Assembly: GCA_018697195.1 (NCBI GenBank)
Contig: CM031859.1
Span: 61,052,190-61,116,189, forward strand
Length of the DNA stretch: 64,000 bases
Direction: 5' to 3'
Source of the DNA: Certhia americana
Lineage: Eukaryota > Chordata > Aves > Passeriformes > Certhiidae
Below the pieces are notes generated by a model. That model worked only from the letters and a program-made list of their open reading frames with translations, was not told where the DNA came from and did no database searches. Positions 1-14,409 of the stretch are shown here, one piece after another (position 1 is the stretch's first letter; each line of letters begins with the position of its first letter). The position numbers were made by a program, and so were the translations under genes.

Positions 1-135
1 CACAACATTTTCAAGGACTTTTCTAAAAATTTGATAGTTTAGGTAGCCAAGTCTCAGTTCCTAGAAATGTTTCTTAACACTTAGCTGACTAATATAGAAA
101 TAGCAATTATGGCTGACATCCAGGTTCATTATTAG

Positions 136-186
136 AAAAAAAAAAAAAAAAAAGATTAATAGATAAATAGATAAATAGATAAGTAA
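136..186. repeat. A18 tract followed by an AGATAAAT-type microsatellite
   Basis: Eighteen A residues (136-153) run into two to three copies of an 8-bp unit AGATAAAT (161-186). It is a compound simple repeat. It could be the decayed tail of a retrocopy, but nothing gene-like is visible immediately upstream. Confidence 0.85.
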
Positions 187-3100
187 AGTCAATCAGAAAT
201 AATTACTTGATTTTCTACTTTCCTGTGTAATTTTAATACTTCTAGCAAAAATCAGCTGTTAAAATATTGCTACCAAGTCGAAACAAAATACAAAGCTTGT
301 ATTTTCCTAGAACTGCTGTAAATTAGTATAAAATACCTACATTCAAGACAAGTCAAGATTTATGCTTACAGTAAAATTTCATTTACTTCTATGCCAGACA
401 GAAAACAATTACAAGTCTACCAGCCACCTCTCATCAAATAACAATTGCTCATACCTTACATATATTTAGAAACAAACTTGTCCTTTACAAATAACCCCCG
501 AACTGCAGCTCCTTCTAGCTGTGCTGACTCAGAAATGGCACAGTCACTTGAAAACTCAATTTACCTAGACCTAATTCTGAGTCCAGGCTGGCTCCTTTAA
601 GTACAATGTAGACATGCTTTTGGAAATCTATGTTTATCTGAAATCCATGAAGTTTGCGAGTTTTTTAATGAGGTACAGTTCTGAAAAAGAAACTCTAGTT
701 AAGATAAATCATAATTCTTTTCCTTTAGGGAGCAAGAATAACTGTTATGCAACTTGAGTACACCCACATCTGGATCTGACAGTCTGCAGCCTAATCTCTA
801 GGATTAGAATAGTTGTCATTAGACAGGACTAACTCTCAGTCCTTGGAAGAGCTGTAGAAACACAGAACTTCATTTAGTTTCCTAAAGATTCTTTACCCAA
901 GGCCTTATTGTGACTAAGATGTTTCACAAGGAAAGCAGACAGGACAATGAAGTGAGAAGAGACCTGCAGTTTTCTGAGGCAAGGAGCATTCTCCATTAAA
1001 TTTCATCTGGCATTAGACGGAATAAACAGCAAGGCTGTGTCTACTCTTTTGAATGGAGTCCTAGAAATCAGAAATAAGCAGCAAGACTGTGACTACAATC
1101 ACTTTCAGTGCACTTTCTCATCAGATTAAAAACACTTACACAAATGGTATGAAAGGCTTTTGTGAATTGAAACTTGCATTTTCAAAGGTAAGCACCTTTT
1201 CCCGTTTACAGAACCCATTCATTAAATGCCAAGAGAAAAAGATATACATACCATTTCATAACTTAGCATCTTTATTTTCTTGAGTGAATTATTGAAAAAA
1301 AAAAGAATTTCACATTTTATTTTGGTCACAAATAAATTTCTAAGCACAGTATGTTGTACAATGCTGTTACTTCTGTCATTGAGAAAACATCATCATATTG
1401 AATGCCAGAATCTTTCTATGCATACCTTACTTCCAACAGAACTTTTAATTAGATATAATGATACAACACCCTACACATGTAAAATATCCCATCTGTCAAC
1501 TTCTTTCTTTTTTTCCCCTAATATGGAAACCTATGAGGTCAGAAACCCCCACAATCGTGGCTAACAAATTGCTTAAGAGTCAACAGAGAGGTTTCTGTGA
1601 AAGTACTATTCTATCCTTGTGCTTCAAATCTCACACCTATAACCCTTTTATTGTTCCTCTCTCTAAATTTCTGATTTGCAGTGCATCTGATGAGTATGTC
1701 TTGTAATTAGACCAGGAAAAATAGGGCCTTTTATTTTTAGATTGTGTGTCAACAGCTTTTCTGTTCTTCAGAATACATGGAGTATTCCCATTGGTTGTCA
1801 TGAGAATATCTTCAGCCCCCTGATCCTTTTGTGCTGAGAAACTTGTAATTTGTGTTTGCCACATGACTACTAGCACATGTGGAGGTATCAGCTATGAAAG
1901 ACACACTATTGATATCCCTTTTAATTTATGACTTATCATTAAACATTCAGCTAGACCTATACCTTTAAAAAAAAACTTATTACATGTGCAGACATTCATG
2001 ACACTTGTATTTGCAATGTTTGCATGTTTTTATGAAAAAATTCTTCTTTAAGGAGAAGAATAGACCACCTGGATAATGCTTCACTTGGATATTGAAATGG
2101 TTTATAAGTTGGGTGTATAAGGAATTTGGGCTTTTTGCAGCATAGAATTCAGGGTTGCATTTCAGCAGTATGAAGTTTAGGGGTGCTAGATACTAGGAGG
2201 AAGTTTATACATTTTCACTTCCAATCAGTAAATGTTGAACTGTTTGTAAGGAAGACAAAGATACTTGTTCAGTCTTACATAAAGAGAAATTACATTGCAA
2301 TACGAGAACTAAATTTTGAGCACTGATGGTTCTCTTGAACTTTAAGACCTAATCTGTGTTAACTGCTTGACAGCTCACTGTTATTTTTTCTTTCTCAGCT
2401 ACACAGAGTTAGAGATAAATTAGAGACCCACTTCCTAGTAAATCTGGAACTTTTCTGCATGAGTTTAATGTTTCTTCTGGTAAAAAATTTAAATCAGATT
2501 TGTGTCCTTCCTGATGGCCAATTCCATTATTTCTTTGTGCTTCACAGCTCCTTAATTAGGACGTTTCTCCTGATCATTCATTATTTTTACTTTTTTTTTC
2601 TGTTTTCCTAAGTAAGTTTTCCCAAATAGTTGTTTTTTGTTCTTGGAAGTTGGAGGGCAGATGAAGTTAATGTAAGTTATAGCTCTAGTAAAACAGGTAA
2701 AATTCAGCTGGGGTGTGTGTGTGATTGATTGCATGACCTGGTTTAGATATGTGCTGGTGAGATATATTCTTGCAGTGGCCCCTTAAATAGATTTACTGTA
2801 TCTCCACTGAAGACACTGAAGTCAGATGAATCCCTGGCAAATTATATGCATTGAGCCACATCAGCATATTTCTCATAGTTTAGTGCAGTATCAATATATG
2901 AACAGCAGTACCTTACAGTATATCAAACACTGTTTTTTATGTGGCACATTGTACTGACTTTACAATCCTTTATAAAATACATTCTTTGTGATATTTAAAA
3001 ATATTGTGGGCTTTTTCACAGGAGAAGGTACTTTATTCTTAATTTCCTTTCTATATAAAGTAAGTGTAATTTGCATTTTTTCCTCCTGGGCCATTGAAAG

Positions 3101-6100
3101 TTCTGTGAAAGAAGATTCTTCCTTTCCTTTATAACAAAACTGTTGTAAAAGAAAGTAAAAAATAAATGCACTTTCCATTAAATTTGTAAAGTTTCATTTA
3201 AGCTGTCCATCCAAACCTAATTTCATTCATGGAGATAATCCAGCATATATTTCATGTCATTGTTCTACCAGTATTGTTTCTCTTCTAGGGAGCTATTGAC
3301 ATCTGGAAGTTGCTATGGAATTTTCTTCTCAAACTAGAAAAGAAAATTCGTGTGATGGAGAAAACATTAAAGAGCTAACATGCTTAACTTGTAGCAGAAG
3401 CCATAACTATCTTCTCAGAATGAAAAATTAAATTATTTAAGTCCATAATGTCAAATGATTGGAAGCAAAATATGTTGAGCTTCTGTTTGCATGTGGTCTG
3501 ACATTTTGGGAATTAAAGGCATCCCTAAAGCATCCTCAAAATGGATATATAAAGCTTAATGATTGCTAAAAGGATGATATTCAGGACCTGGAAAAATATA
3601 AAAGATTTATCTGTGGTAAGAGTTTTGGCAGACCTTGTAAGAACAGTCATATAAAAAAAAAGGTTACTTGGTGGCTAGAAGATAAACTCAATTTTTAAAG
3701 ACTGTAGGAAGAGTCTATGGAATTTCTACTGTTGCTTTGCAAAGGCGACAAAAATAGACATTCCAGTATAAAATCAAATTAGCTAAATTAATAAAAATAC
3801 AATAGAATAAGGAAAAGGATATTTTTACTTTTCCATAAATATTTAATCTGCAGCTGTTAGCGTGCTATATCTCAACTGAAACTGCATACTCAAAGTAAAT
3901 ACATAAACCCAAAATACATTGTTTGAGAAGAGCTGAGGTGTTAAGCTTTATCACAGTTATCAATAGAACTTTATAGAGAGAAGTGAAAAAATTGCTCAAC
4001 AGCAGCATAAAAAGGTGTCTGTTTAGTTTGGCAATACATCTAATGAGAGGAAAAAGCATACATTTTGTGAAAGATCCAACATGCATTTCCTAGAAAGCGA
4101 CTTAACAACTTGGAGAACACATCTGCATTAAATAGAAATTTACTCTGTTTCAGTTTGGAGTTGAAAATTCTTGAACATAATCTGCTCAAGTTTATGGCTG
4201 CCATATGGTTGTTCTATGATAAATTGCTACAGTATGTAAATAAATAAGAATATACAAATCATAGAAATTAAGTTATGCAGTTCCTAATAGAATATTTTAG
4301 AGCTAAACTACTGTTGTCAGATCAATGGTCAAGCACATTTAATTTTCAAAATAGTGGAGGATATTTATGTGGATCATTCTGATAGTTAATCAATTTACAA
4401 TATGTTTAGTATGCAAACTTCCTAGCATTAGAATGAGTTACTCTGAGAGCAATAATTTTCCACTTCTATTCAGTACTTCTCTTAGTGCAAATTGGGTGCT
4501 TTGAAAGCTACTAGAGATGGAATATAATTTTTTTTTTCATCAAGAAGCAGAGGGCTCAAACAGTTACAAATCTTGCTGAATTTTTTAAGGGGGGGAAGAG
4601 AAAAAACGTCCACTTTTCTGGAAATCACTAAATCGGTGACCCACAGCAAGGATTTAAAATTAGTTATCTATGCCTATGTCCTCAAATTCCTTTGCTGTGA
4701 AAGACATAAGAGAAGATAAAAGTGAGATTCAGACCAGAGCTGGCATTGAGTGGGAATGAGGAAACACGGACAGAACTTAAAAGCACCACACAGCTCCTAC
4801 AAGCACAGGCATGACCAGGACTTAATCACAGCAATCTCTAGGTGCAGTGATGAATGATAAATAATCAGAGTCATCCTGTGCTAGTCATTTGATATGGTAG
4901 TTTAGCGCCTAGAAAGATTATAAACTGCAGTGTGTAGAGGAGGAACACAGCAGTGGGAATGACACATTTTTTTTTTCCCCATAAATAAACTTGATTGATG
5001 CACAAATGTGTGGTTCTTGTGGGAAACAGCAGAAAGGAAAACCAGCAAATAATATAATTAATTTTGTATAATTATGCAGCTTTGCTGGTAACGGTTAGAA
5101 ATAGTTGGATCTCTGTTTCTGGTACACTTTTTCAATAGTTCCTGTTAAGATGACTCAGATGTTTCTGAAAATAACATTAGGGTAAATATCGTGTTGACAA
5201 TTTAAAAGAAATTGCATTTTTAAGTGAAACCTTGTGCCTGTGCTTTGAGGAATGTACATGAAATTTGAAGAGTATGTCAGATAAGAATCAGAGAAGTTCC
5301 TTTATTTCTGTAAATGCTGACTTTAATTTCCACCTAATTATTTGATTTATTATTTCTTTTTCAGGCTACTTATTGCACTCCAGAATTCATGTAAAATGAA
5401 ATATTCCTATGTAACAAGAAGACTATGACTGCAATAACAAAGTGCTAAAGATTTAAAGAAGTGTCCAGGTTTACTGACCTGAATAAATTTAACTGAGTGT
5501 ATTTAAATTAAAAAAGTATTTTTAATAGTAGGACAATATGTTAATTTGTTCCTGTGAAAGACTTGCAACACAGTAGTGAAATCTCAAAGCTATATGAAAA
5601 GTGTTGTTGTTTTCCTGTCCTTTTCATTTGATAATTTATTTAATGTTCAATAGAAAAACAAAAGTCTTCTTCCAAATTAAAATGAAAACATTTTGAAGTG
5701 TCTATTTATTTTGAACTACAATTAAGTCCGAAGATTTAACCTTAGAATAAAAGGAAGAGTTAGCATTTTTTAACAAAAGTAATTATTTATGTAGCTGCAG
5801 AATTTATTTAGTAGTGGTCAGTCTAGCACACATCAATACCAATAAGTCTTTACTCAATAATGAACACAAATCATGATTTATATTATACTAGGCAAAATCA
5901 ATATAATTTGAAGAAAAATCAAAGTCAAAATGAAATGTTTCAATAGGATCAAAACAAAGGATACCAGTAAAGGAGTCCAGATAGGCACCTGTTTAATAGG
6001 AAATAAACCCTCTCTCCAATACCTTTACTGCATCTGTGGCCACCATCCAAATATCCATCAAATCCATAGTTATTAATTTTCTAAATGACTGTTCACTGGT

Positions 6101-6960
6101 ATCTTAAAGTGAATTACTATTGCATGCTTATGTTCATCTATGTACTTTTTGTTTTCAGTTATTACAAGTGCCTATTCATTACCTGAGACACATTAGAAGT
6201 ACAGCAATATCTCCCACTGCCTCTCTTGTGCTTGTATTATACTTTTATCCCAACACAGTAATCAGCTATGTAAAGCTGAAGGCTTTTAAAACACCAGTAT
6301 TAAACTTTTATCAATGAAATGCACATTATAAACATTGGTGTAAATAGAATAAAAAGGAAAGTATAAAATCTAGGATAAAATAAAAATATAGGCCACTGTT
6401 TCTGACATAACATCTTGAAAGGACTTGAAAATGGAATAAACAGAGACACAACCTAGAATAGATCTGATTAGCAAAAGAGCAATAGATCAATAGCATTGTA
6501 ACCCTATCTAAATTTTCATACAGTATGTCCTCCCACTGGATTAGAGGCAATCAAAGAATATTAAAAAATTATTAATTTCTGTTAGCCTATAGTATCCCAG
6601 ATTCTAAAGCCTATCAATCCATGAAAGCCTTATGGGAACAGAGAGTTTGACTGGCAGTTCAAACAAAGAAGGAGTTTGTCATCCACTTGGCAAATCTCAA
6701 ATAATTAAATATTATTAACTGCATTTCAGCATGTCCCATTAGAATTAAAACTAATATTTTATCTTTGACAAAGAAAATGTATTGACCTTATATTTAATAT
6801 TCAGGTCACTGGTGTTATATATGTCTCCTTCCAGTAAAATATCCATCACCAGTATCATTTAGGCTCAAAAGAGAAATCTGAGTTCATTTTCTCATGAACA
6901 TTATACTCCCCAAGCAGATATGAAATATACAGGCTTTTAGAGTTAAACATGTAAAACCAA

Positions 6961-6963
<3 letters not shown>
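187..6963. other. AT-rich unique DNA, no gene recognised
   Basis: I see no transposon family, exon or RNA gene in this 6.8 kb. All open frames are under 100 codons and have no recognisable domain, no codon bias and no partner exons. They are low-complexity translations of AT-rich DNA. AATAAA-like hexamers are frequent, as expected by chance at this base composition. Polypyrimidine-AG strings occur (for example near 2385-2399 and 5357-5364) but have no convincing exon next to them. The most probable status is intergenic or deep-intronic. Confidence 0.6.

Positions 6964-7004
<41 letters not shown>
6964..7004. repeat. T41 homopolymer
   Basis: An uninterrupted run of 41 T. Read on the minus strand it is an A41 tail, but the sequence after it (7005 onwards) does not resemble a known transcript, so a processed retrocopy is not supported. 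Its length makes assembly or polymerase slippage error likely here. Confidence 0.95.
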
Positions 7005-7005
<1 letters not shown>

Positions 7006-7924
7006 TTAATTTTTAAAACTGGCAGTTGCCCAAGGGAGGTTAGTCAAAATAAACACAGAGATATTGCATCTTACTGCTTTCAAATAGTATTTCAAATAGC
7101 TTTCAAATATTGTATAGGCCCTCCTCTCTTCACTGAGGACTATATACAAACTGAATATTATCTATTTATAGCATTCATCACATACTGAATCAGTACCTCC
7201 TGTGAGTTTCCACTGGAAGAATTACCTGCTGTGTAGGTGCAGTTTCACACCAATATAGCTGATGAAATTCCAGTGTACTTAAATCATGTGTATCAGTCTA
7301 AGCATTTTTATAGCAATACCTCTGTGATAAGTTAAAGCAGATCAGGGAGCATGTTAATTTTACTAACCTGCTGTAAATACAGCATGATAAGTTTGGCTAG
7401 AGTGCAACAAACTTCTGGCATCTTGTGCCATAAAATTCGAATTTTGCTAAAGAAACCATTCAAAGATGGGGAAAAAAAAGGAAAAGAAGAAAAATAATAT
7501 GGTGTTATAAGAGTCTAAGGAAATGTGGCAGATTTCCAAAATAATTTTTAGTCAATAGCATTCTTAAAGATGTTTGCTCATGGAGAAATTTAAGTAGCTG
7601 ATGAAGTCTTAGAGCCCAGGTCAGAAGAGTCAATAACATGATAACTCTTCTCTCATCTCAGAAAAATCCCTGCTCAGAGGTGCCTTTCTGTTTTAGGCAT
7701 TTGCCACAGATGAAGCGCATGTCTATTCCACAGCAGCCTTGGCTCTTGACAGAACACTACCCCTCAGAGAGACAGCCACCTCCCATTTAGGGTTCAGGAC
7801 ATGCAAGTTCTGCTACCTGAGCTGTCAGGAGGCATCTTCAGTGGAGAGTAGGGCCAGTCAGCTCACCTGAACCTGTAGTTTTCATCTATTTTAAAATAGT
7901 GGGTTTCACAGGTGAAGGAGAAGC

Positions 7925-8185
7925 AAAGGACAGGGACTTTTTAAGAGGTGGTAGGACAAGGGACAATGGTTTTAAACTGAAAGACGATAGGTTTAGAGGT
8001 TGCAGAGGCAGCAGGACAGGTTGCCCAAAGAAGCTGTAAATGCCTGAAATGCTTAAAGCCATGTGCGATGGGGCTTTGAGCAACCTGATCTAGTAGGTGG
8101 CATCCCTGCTCATGGCAGGGGTGCTTGAACTAAAGGATCTTTAAAGTCCCCTTCATACCCAAATCATTCTATAGTTCTATGATTT
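7925..8185 (+). mobile_element. CR1 LINE, 5'-truncated 3' end
   Basis: The segment follows the 3' terminus of avian CR1 (chicken repeat 1) non-LTR retrotransposons. In order it has a 'gacaagggacaatggtttt' block (7954 on), 'ggttgccc' with the following 'agaagctgt', 'ggggctttgagcaacctgat', the 'ctgctcatggcaggggtg' imperfect hairpin, 'ggatctttaaagtcccctt' and a terminal 'attctatagttctatgatt'. The stretch normally lying between the 'aggtttaga' block and 'aggttgccc' is shortened, so there is an internal deletion. No reverse transcriptase sequence remains. CR1 copies are usually truncated at the 5' end and lack a poly(A) tail, which fits. The upstream boundary is uncertain by tens of bases. Confidence 0.9.
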
Positions 8186-11100
8186 AACTTCTACAGCCAT
8201 CAAATAAGTACAAGCATGTGCACACAACTCCAAGCTACAGGTAGGCCACACCAGGATGAGGATAAGCTGAAGTCACAGCTGTAGTGATGGGAGGTGAGAA
8301 AGACACTCAAATTTTTTGTGTCTGTACTGCTGCCATCACCTTAGCCCCAGCAGGTAATGGCCCGTCAGCAGCACCTTCATTCAGGGAGAGAGCTATCCAA
8401 TTTCCATATGGAGAGCATTTTCTTTTCCCATTCAAATTGTGCCTCCACCTCAAAAATTTAATCTGTTCCTGTTAACATGGGGGAAATTGGTTTGTGCTCT
8501 CCATGGCTGAGAAAGTCTTATAGAAGAGGTCTTCTGCATCATGGGGGATTGTTGTAATGTCTGAACAATTGCTTGATAGCAACATTTTTCCTAATCCATA
8601 AAAGAAGGGCCAAGGGTGCCGCCCTGGGTGGATTTTTAACCAGTGTCTGTCCTGTTGATATCTAGGCTAGGTCTGAAATCAGATTTGCATCTCCTTTCAT
8701 TTCACCCTGAGGCACCTGACTTCCTATAGAACTGGAAAATTTTACAGACTGTTCTACTGTCCTCAGATGAGGGCAGTTCTCTGCAGATTTTTGGAGCATA
8801 AGACCTTTACTTACCCATCCCTACATAATTCTAGACAACAGAATTATCTGCAAGTAGGGCAGCCATAAAATAATCTGCAATGAGAAATGGTCTATGTATG
8901 ATTTTGTTCACATCTTTTAAATTCATGCCTTTGAGTGGGACTTCCAGCTTTCTGAGATAATAACGAGGTAATGAAAAATTGCTGGTTTTGATGTCTGTTT
9001 GGCTAGGAGCCACTAGCAGTGGTTAGGATCAAGAGAACGACAGATGTCCTTTATAATATATCAGTTGCTGATGGGAAGATCCCAGGTCTGAAGTACCATA
9101 AGTCCCTTCAAGACAAGGGCATAAGGTTGGAAAATATCACAGAGGTAGAATTAGATTATACAAAATATATATTTCACATGAGTACCTTAGGCATCCCTTT
9201 GATTTCTTAGGTCAATCAGTGCTATGTTTAGTTATAAAGGATGAAATCAAGTAGTCAGACTAGTGGAAAAGATTGAAATAAAAATAAGTAGTCTGTTCAG
9301 GACAATAAGTAAAGGATGTTTATCAGTTTATAGCACATGTCTCGATTCAGAAATGATTTGCTAGAAACAGTGTTGGTATGCTTCCCAGAGATAATGTTTC
9401 TCTCTTTTGCCTCTTCTATGTGATACAGACGCTTTCAGATGGCAGATATTAAACTAGGAACAGCTGTATCCTTTCCACAAAATATTTTATTACTGACAAC
9501 CCATATGTCTGTTGCCTGTCCCTCTGAAACAGACGACTGCATGCCACACAGCATGAAGAGAATTGGGGCATATAATAAAGAAAAAAAAAATTAAAAATAG
9601 GAAAACATTTCTGTCAAGACTGGTGTGGATTATGTTGTTGCTACACCCTGTACCATATCTAGCTGTTTACACAGACAGACACAGAAATAGAAGACAGATA
9701 TCATTTAATTTTGTTAAGGTAGGGAATTTCCCACATAATGTATTCTTGTGCCCTGCCCACACTGCAGCTTGGACCTCCAAAAGAGACTGTGCCTTTTCCT
9801 TCCTGTCCATTATCATAGACCAGGGGTTTCCTCTCTTCTCAGGTATTTTCTATAAGCCAATGCTTTCTCATACTGAAAATTTTAAATTTGAAACTGACTT
9901 CATATTGCTTTTTCCAAAGGTCAATTAAGGCTGTTCTCTTTTGGCAGCTGGAGTATGTGCACACCCCAGAATTTCACAGGAAAATTAAAAACACAGATTT
10001 TTTTTTTTTTTTCAAATGAAAGACTGGCTATAGAAATTATTCAAATGAAAAAATGGGCAAGAAATAAATGCAACATCTAATTTACCAGACACATTCACAA
10101 TTTTAATTTGGACTTAGATTGAAATGACATTTAACAAGTTGATGACAATTTTTCTTTAGAAACGTCTCAACCACACTCCAGAGAACATCAAAGCCCACTT
10201 AACACTGTAAGAGATACCTGTGGGTACTGGTGTGCTTCTCTACATGGAAGAAGAGTCTGCAGTATCATGTGAAATTCCTGACTTGGGTCCTGAACATCAT
10301 ACAGATATATCTGCTGATTTTCAATGGTGTGCTATCCTTTCAGAAAGACTGACACTCTGAACTTAAATGTAAAATTTTATCTTTGATATAATGGACAACT
10401 TATGCCATCAGCAATTAACCCACTGTAAAGTAACACATTAATCTTGGAATATTGTGCAAAATTCAGAGACAGTACAATTCATACATAGGTGTGTACAGGT
10501 TTTATATGTATATATGCATATACACACAAAATCTAACCAATCAGTGGGTTCAAATCTGAGTAGAATAGTACAGCACACCTCCACGGTGTTGGAAATACTT
10601 CTCCAGAACACCATCAGATGTCATTTTCTGGTTTATATAGCACATGACTGGGGATGGACAATTTCTCTCACCAGATTTCTGTTGCTGCAAACAGCAGAGA
10701 TTAGAAGATACACTCAATTCAAATCCCTTTTAACAGTTCAGAGATGTCAATGGCTCAATCCTTCATGTTTCCTTTTTTTATCATTTCTGTAAAGACTAAA
10801 TTTAACATTCTTTAGTGGTCTGATCAATTTACTGGCAGGAGAGATTTTGCTATTCTCTCCCACAGTGACCCACAGGGAGACTGAAAATTGAACACATTTT
10901 GACTCCTAAGTTCCAAAACAATTCCTATTCCAACAAATTATAGATGCAATTCATCATGCCTAATTTTCAGTTGTCCAAAAGTTAGGTATCTTAGTATTAG
11001 CCAGCCTTTATATTCTGTGTGCAGAAATGTGTGAATTTCAGGAGAATGATTAATCTCATCCTAAAATAGGTATATAAAATTGTAGAACTGATTCAGTTGA

Positions 11101-12643
11101 AAAGGTTCCTGTTCCTTTCCATTAACTCTGATGATTAGCTAAGATTCAAATATTTAAGAACTTTTGAACATTTGAGTTCACCTGGATTCCAGCTATGGCG
11201 TTCATTGTACTTTGCTATTTTTTTTCCCCTTTGCCCAGTCCTGAAATGTAAGCATGAGGTTTTCAGCATGAGAAATTACATCAGAATTTAGATATATCAC
11301 TTTGAATCCTGAGAAATAGAAATACTGAAAAATAACGTGTGTCATATGTGATTTCACAGAAAAAAAAATGTGAACACTGAAAATTGTAAATAGAGACTTG
11401 TGAATTGGAATTTGAAAAGTATTTTCTTGTTTGCTGTTAAGAAGAGGGGCAAGTTTGTCCTATTTTTCACATAGACATCTGCCTTTAGATAATGTGCAAA
11501 AATGTGTTTTTGTCTTTGTTATTCATAAATAAAAATTCAGATCTTAGTGAGAAAAACACATTAGACATATGATTTAACTACAATTGCATTTTTACAAAAT
11601 ATTGTATGATTTTTCTCACCACTGAAAAAGTTGAAAATGGAGAATGACATTTGTCAAATATGCTTAGTGACAGAAATGCTGACGAGGAAATCTATGGACT
11701 TTGGTAGCACTATACTTGAGAATTTAGATAAGCACAGAAGAAAAAAGGTTGTTCACATTCCTACTGTATTATAAAAGTAAATGCATTGGAAACACTTATC
11801 AAGAAGTTTCTTCCATTACATTAAAGCATTTAATAAAAAACACATTTACAAAATTATCAAAACTCAAATGTAAAATATTCATGAAGCATCCTAACCCAAA
11901 ATTCTTCATCTTGCCAAACTTTTCAACACTTTTACAAAAATAATGACCTTCATGTTTTTTCCTGTCCTTCTCATTAAACCAGTTTTTTGGACAGAGTTCT
12001 GAAATGACCGACAGAACCCAAAGAAAAAGCTCTCCTTCAGCATCCCACTTTTGCCTCCTGTTATACACCACAGAATAAGGTGATACCCTACTTAAGAAAA
12101 AAATAATAAAAGATCTTTATGTAGTTATAATGTGAGCAATAAGGCTAAACATGCAATATCCATACACATGAAAATGGGACTTTGATGAATTCTCATGCTG
12201 CAGTGATGGGGTTGAAGCAATAAAATTACTTCTTTTCTCTTGTCTTTATATTTTGCCCACTAATTCAAATAAGTGAAAATGAAATCACTAGTGGCAAATA
12301 AAAATGACTGCTTTGCAAAAAGAAAAAATATTGCTTGATGGAAATACTAAGGAGTTCAATTTGGTTTTAAGTTTTTTCCTACTATCTCCACATATTTTCA
12401 ATAATAGAAAGGATCAAGTTTAGAAATACTGATTTAGAAATTTGCTCGCAATTCTCATGATCTAAGTCTTCCTTTCATAGCTAGCTTCAGGCACTACTGC
12501 AGTCAGGGAATTTCATTTATACAAGTTCAATTAACTCCTTTTCAAAATATAGCAAGATCCAAGACAGTAGTTTAAATGACTGAAAATGGAAAGAAGAACA
12601 CTTAGAGCTCTTTCTCTTGGAAATGCTGGAAATACATTTTTCC

Positions 12644-12663
12644 TTTTTTTTTTTTTTTTTTTT
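12644..12663. repeat. T20 homopolymer
   Basis: Uninterrupted T run inside a T-rich context. It has no element attached that I can recognise. Confidence 0.9.
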
Positions 12664-14221
12664 CCCTTTGGTACTTGGTTGGAAATTGGAGCTAAATATC
12701 ATGGATGGATTCCCAGTAACAATGGGAGTTAATTATTCTTGGAACTGATTTTCAGCATTATTTCATAGTCTACCTTACCTTAACAGAAATTTTAAGAAGT
12801 TGCATTAAAACAGAAAAGAGGTCCCTGTCATAGGCAGACACAAAGGCAAAACAATGCAAAACAAATTCCTGTTCCATGTCCATATCATAATAATTTGTTT
12901 GTATATCATTCTGTCTTGCACATTTTGGTTCATTCTCCTGTTGTCCCTGTGAATATGACATCTGCACCATTATTTCATTATCATCCTTTAAACCACTCTC
13001 TGTAGCTATTATTTTAATGAAAAACTTCCTGAACTAGGCTGCAGAAAGGAATAGTTGTCCCTATGAAGCTGAATAAATTTATCAAATATAAACATTAATG
13101 TCGCTATACCCAGGAAATGTATTTTAAGGACCTCAATGAAAAAAAATCCCTTGTTCTGTTTTATGCTAATTTTATACTATAATTAGTATCAAGTAAAAAA
13201 ACTTATGCTTGTATTAAAGTAGAAAAGAACTACTTTTAACCAAATCAAGGGTATCTTTATTATGCTTTATATGAGAGTGAAAAAAGAACCCCATAATTTA
13301 TAAGTGAGTAGTTGTTTATATGTTTCTGTTGGACTGAAATCCACTTGTTTTGTACACAAGGACCAGAATCCTTTACTTCATAATAAGAATCTTCTCCATA
13401 TACACCAGATTTTGCATATACAACTGTAATGAAAATAGAGACTAATAGGTTAAAAGCTGTAAGGTCCATCCTAAACTTCAGTAAATCTGGAAAATAGGGA
13501 GGAGTTACTGTAACTGACTAACAAAAAGATATTCTGAATGGACCTCTCTAATCTTTGAAACTATGTGAAGGTTAGCAGGCACTGGAAATAAATGGACAAG
13601 TTGTGCCACTAAGTCAATTTTATCTTTAATTTCTATTTTTATGCAGTACTCCTGGAGAAATACTTGCTCTTTTGAAGTTGTCATGATTTTCAAGGGACAA
13701 TTAGTAAAGTTGTTATGCAGCCCTCACCCTTCTCTGGAGAACAAAACAGCTAATCCAGTTTCACAGAAGTGCCACCCTATTCCTGGACTGAATTATCAGA
13801 CCTTCAGAGACAGTGCACCCCATGGTTTGAGGCACACACTAATTTAAATTTAGACCAAGTCAACAGGAAAATCTTCCTGTCACAGCACACTTAGTAAAAG
13901 AGATGATAGGAGACTCATTGTTGGATAAAAACTTCAACTTTAAAACTTTTGGTAAGTGTAAATGGCTCAAGAGGAAAAAAATCCCACTTGTAGTTAAAAA
14001 ATGCCCTCTTTCCATCTCTCTATTTTCTGAAGACCTTTTCGGAAGATTTTGATTCAAGGACAGATTCAAGATAGATTACAGGAAATGTTCAAAACCAGGC
14101 CTTTTGACAACCTGTAGTTAAGACAACTACAGTCTTTTAGATGGAAATCCCAATGGAAATTTAATTTAACCCAATACTTGTTTTAAATATTTGGTTTGCA
14201 CAACACTAGAATTTGGTTGTG

Positions 14222-14267
14222 TTTGGGTTTTTTTGGGTTTTTTTTGTTTTTTGTTTTTTTTTTTTTT
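14222..14267. repeat. T/G-rich low-complexity tract
   Basis: T runs of 7, 8, 6 and 14 interrupted by G or GGG. This type of low-complexity DNA is common in bird genomes. It lies about 150 bp upstream of a CR1 tail but is not part of it. Confidence 0.85.
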
Positions 14268-14409
14268 AATTTTAGATTTTAATAAAGCAAAGACAAATAT
14301 TAAACTACTCAAACTACTCTCCCACTGAGAAAACAAGCAGTCAAAATTATAGAAGGTAGTTTTGACATAGAGTGGAAAGAAGCACTGAAAGATCATTTAC
14401 TCTGTCTTA

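Larger units (their letters stand above)
8186..14409. other. AT-rich unique DNA with small T tracts
   Basis: No gene or identifiable transposon. T15 lies at 9998-10012 and T20 at 12644-12663. The longest open frames (9563-9928, plus, 121 codons; 10454-10792, plus, 112 codons) have no domain, no signal of conservation visible to me and no splice partners. I regard them as chance. Confidence 0.55.

Noticed and set aside
161..186. CRISPR-like or spaced repeat array
   Set aside because: This is a simple AGATAAAT microsatellite. No array of direct repeats with unique spacers exists anywhere in the window, and the DNA is vertebrate in character.
2385..2420. Possible splice acceptor (pyrimidine tract then CAG)
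   Set aside because: The tract is plausible but no open frame, donor site or homologous exon follows. Such strings are frequent by chance in AT/T-rich DNA.
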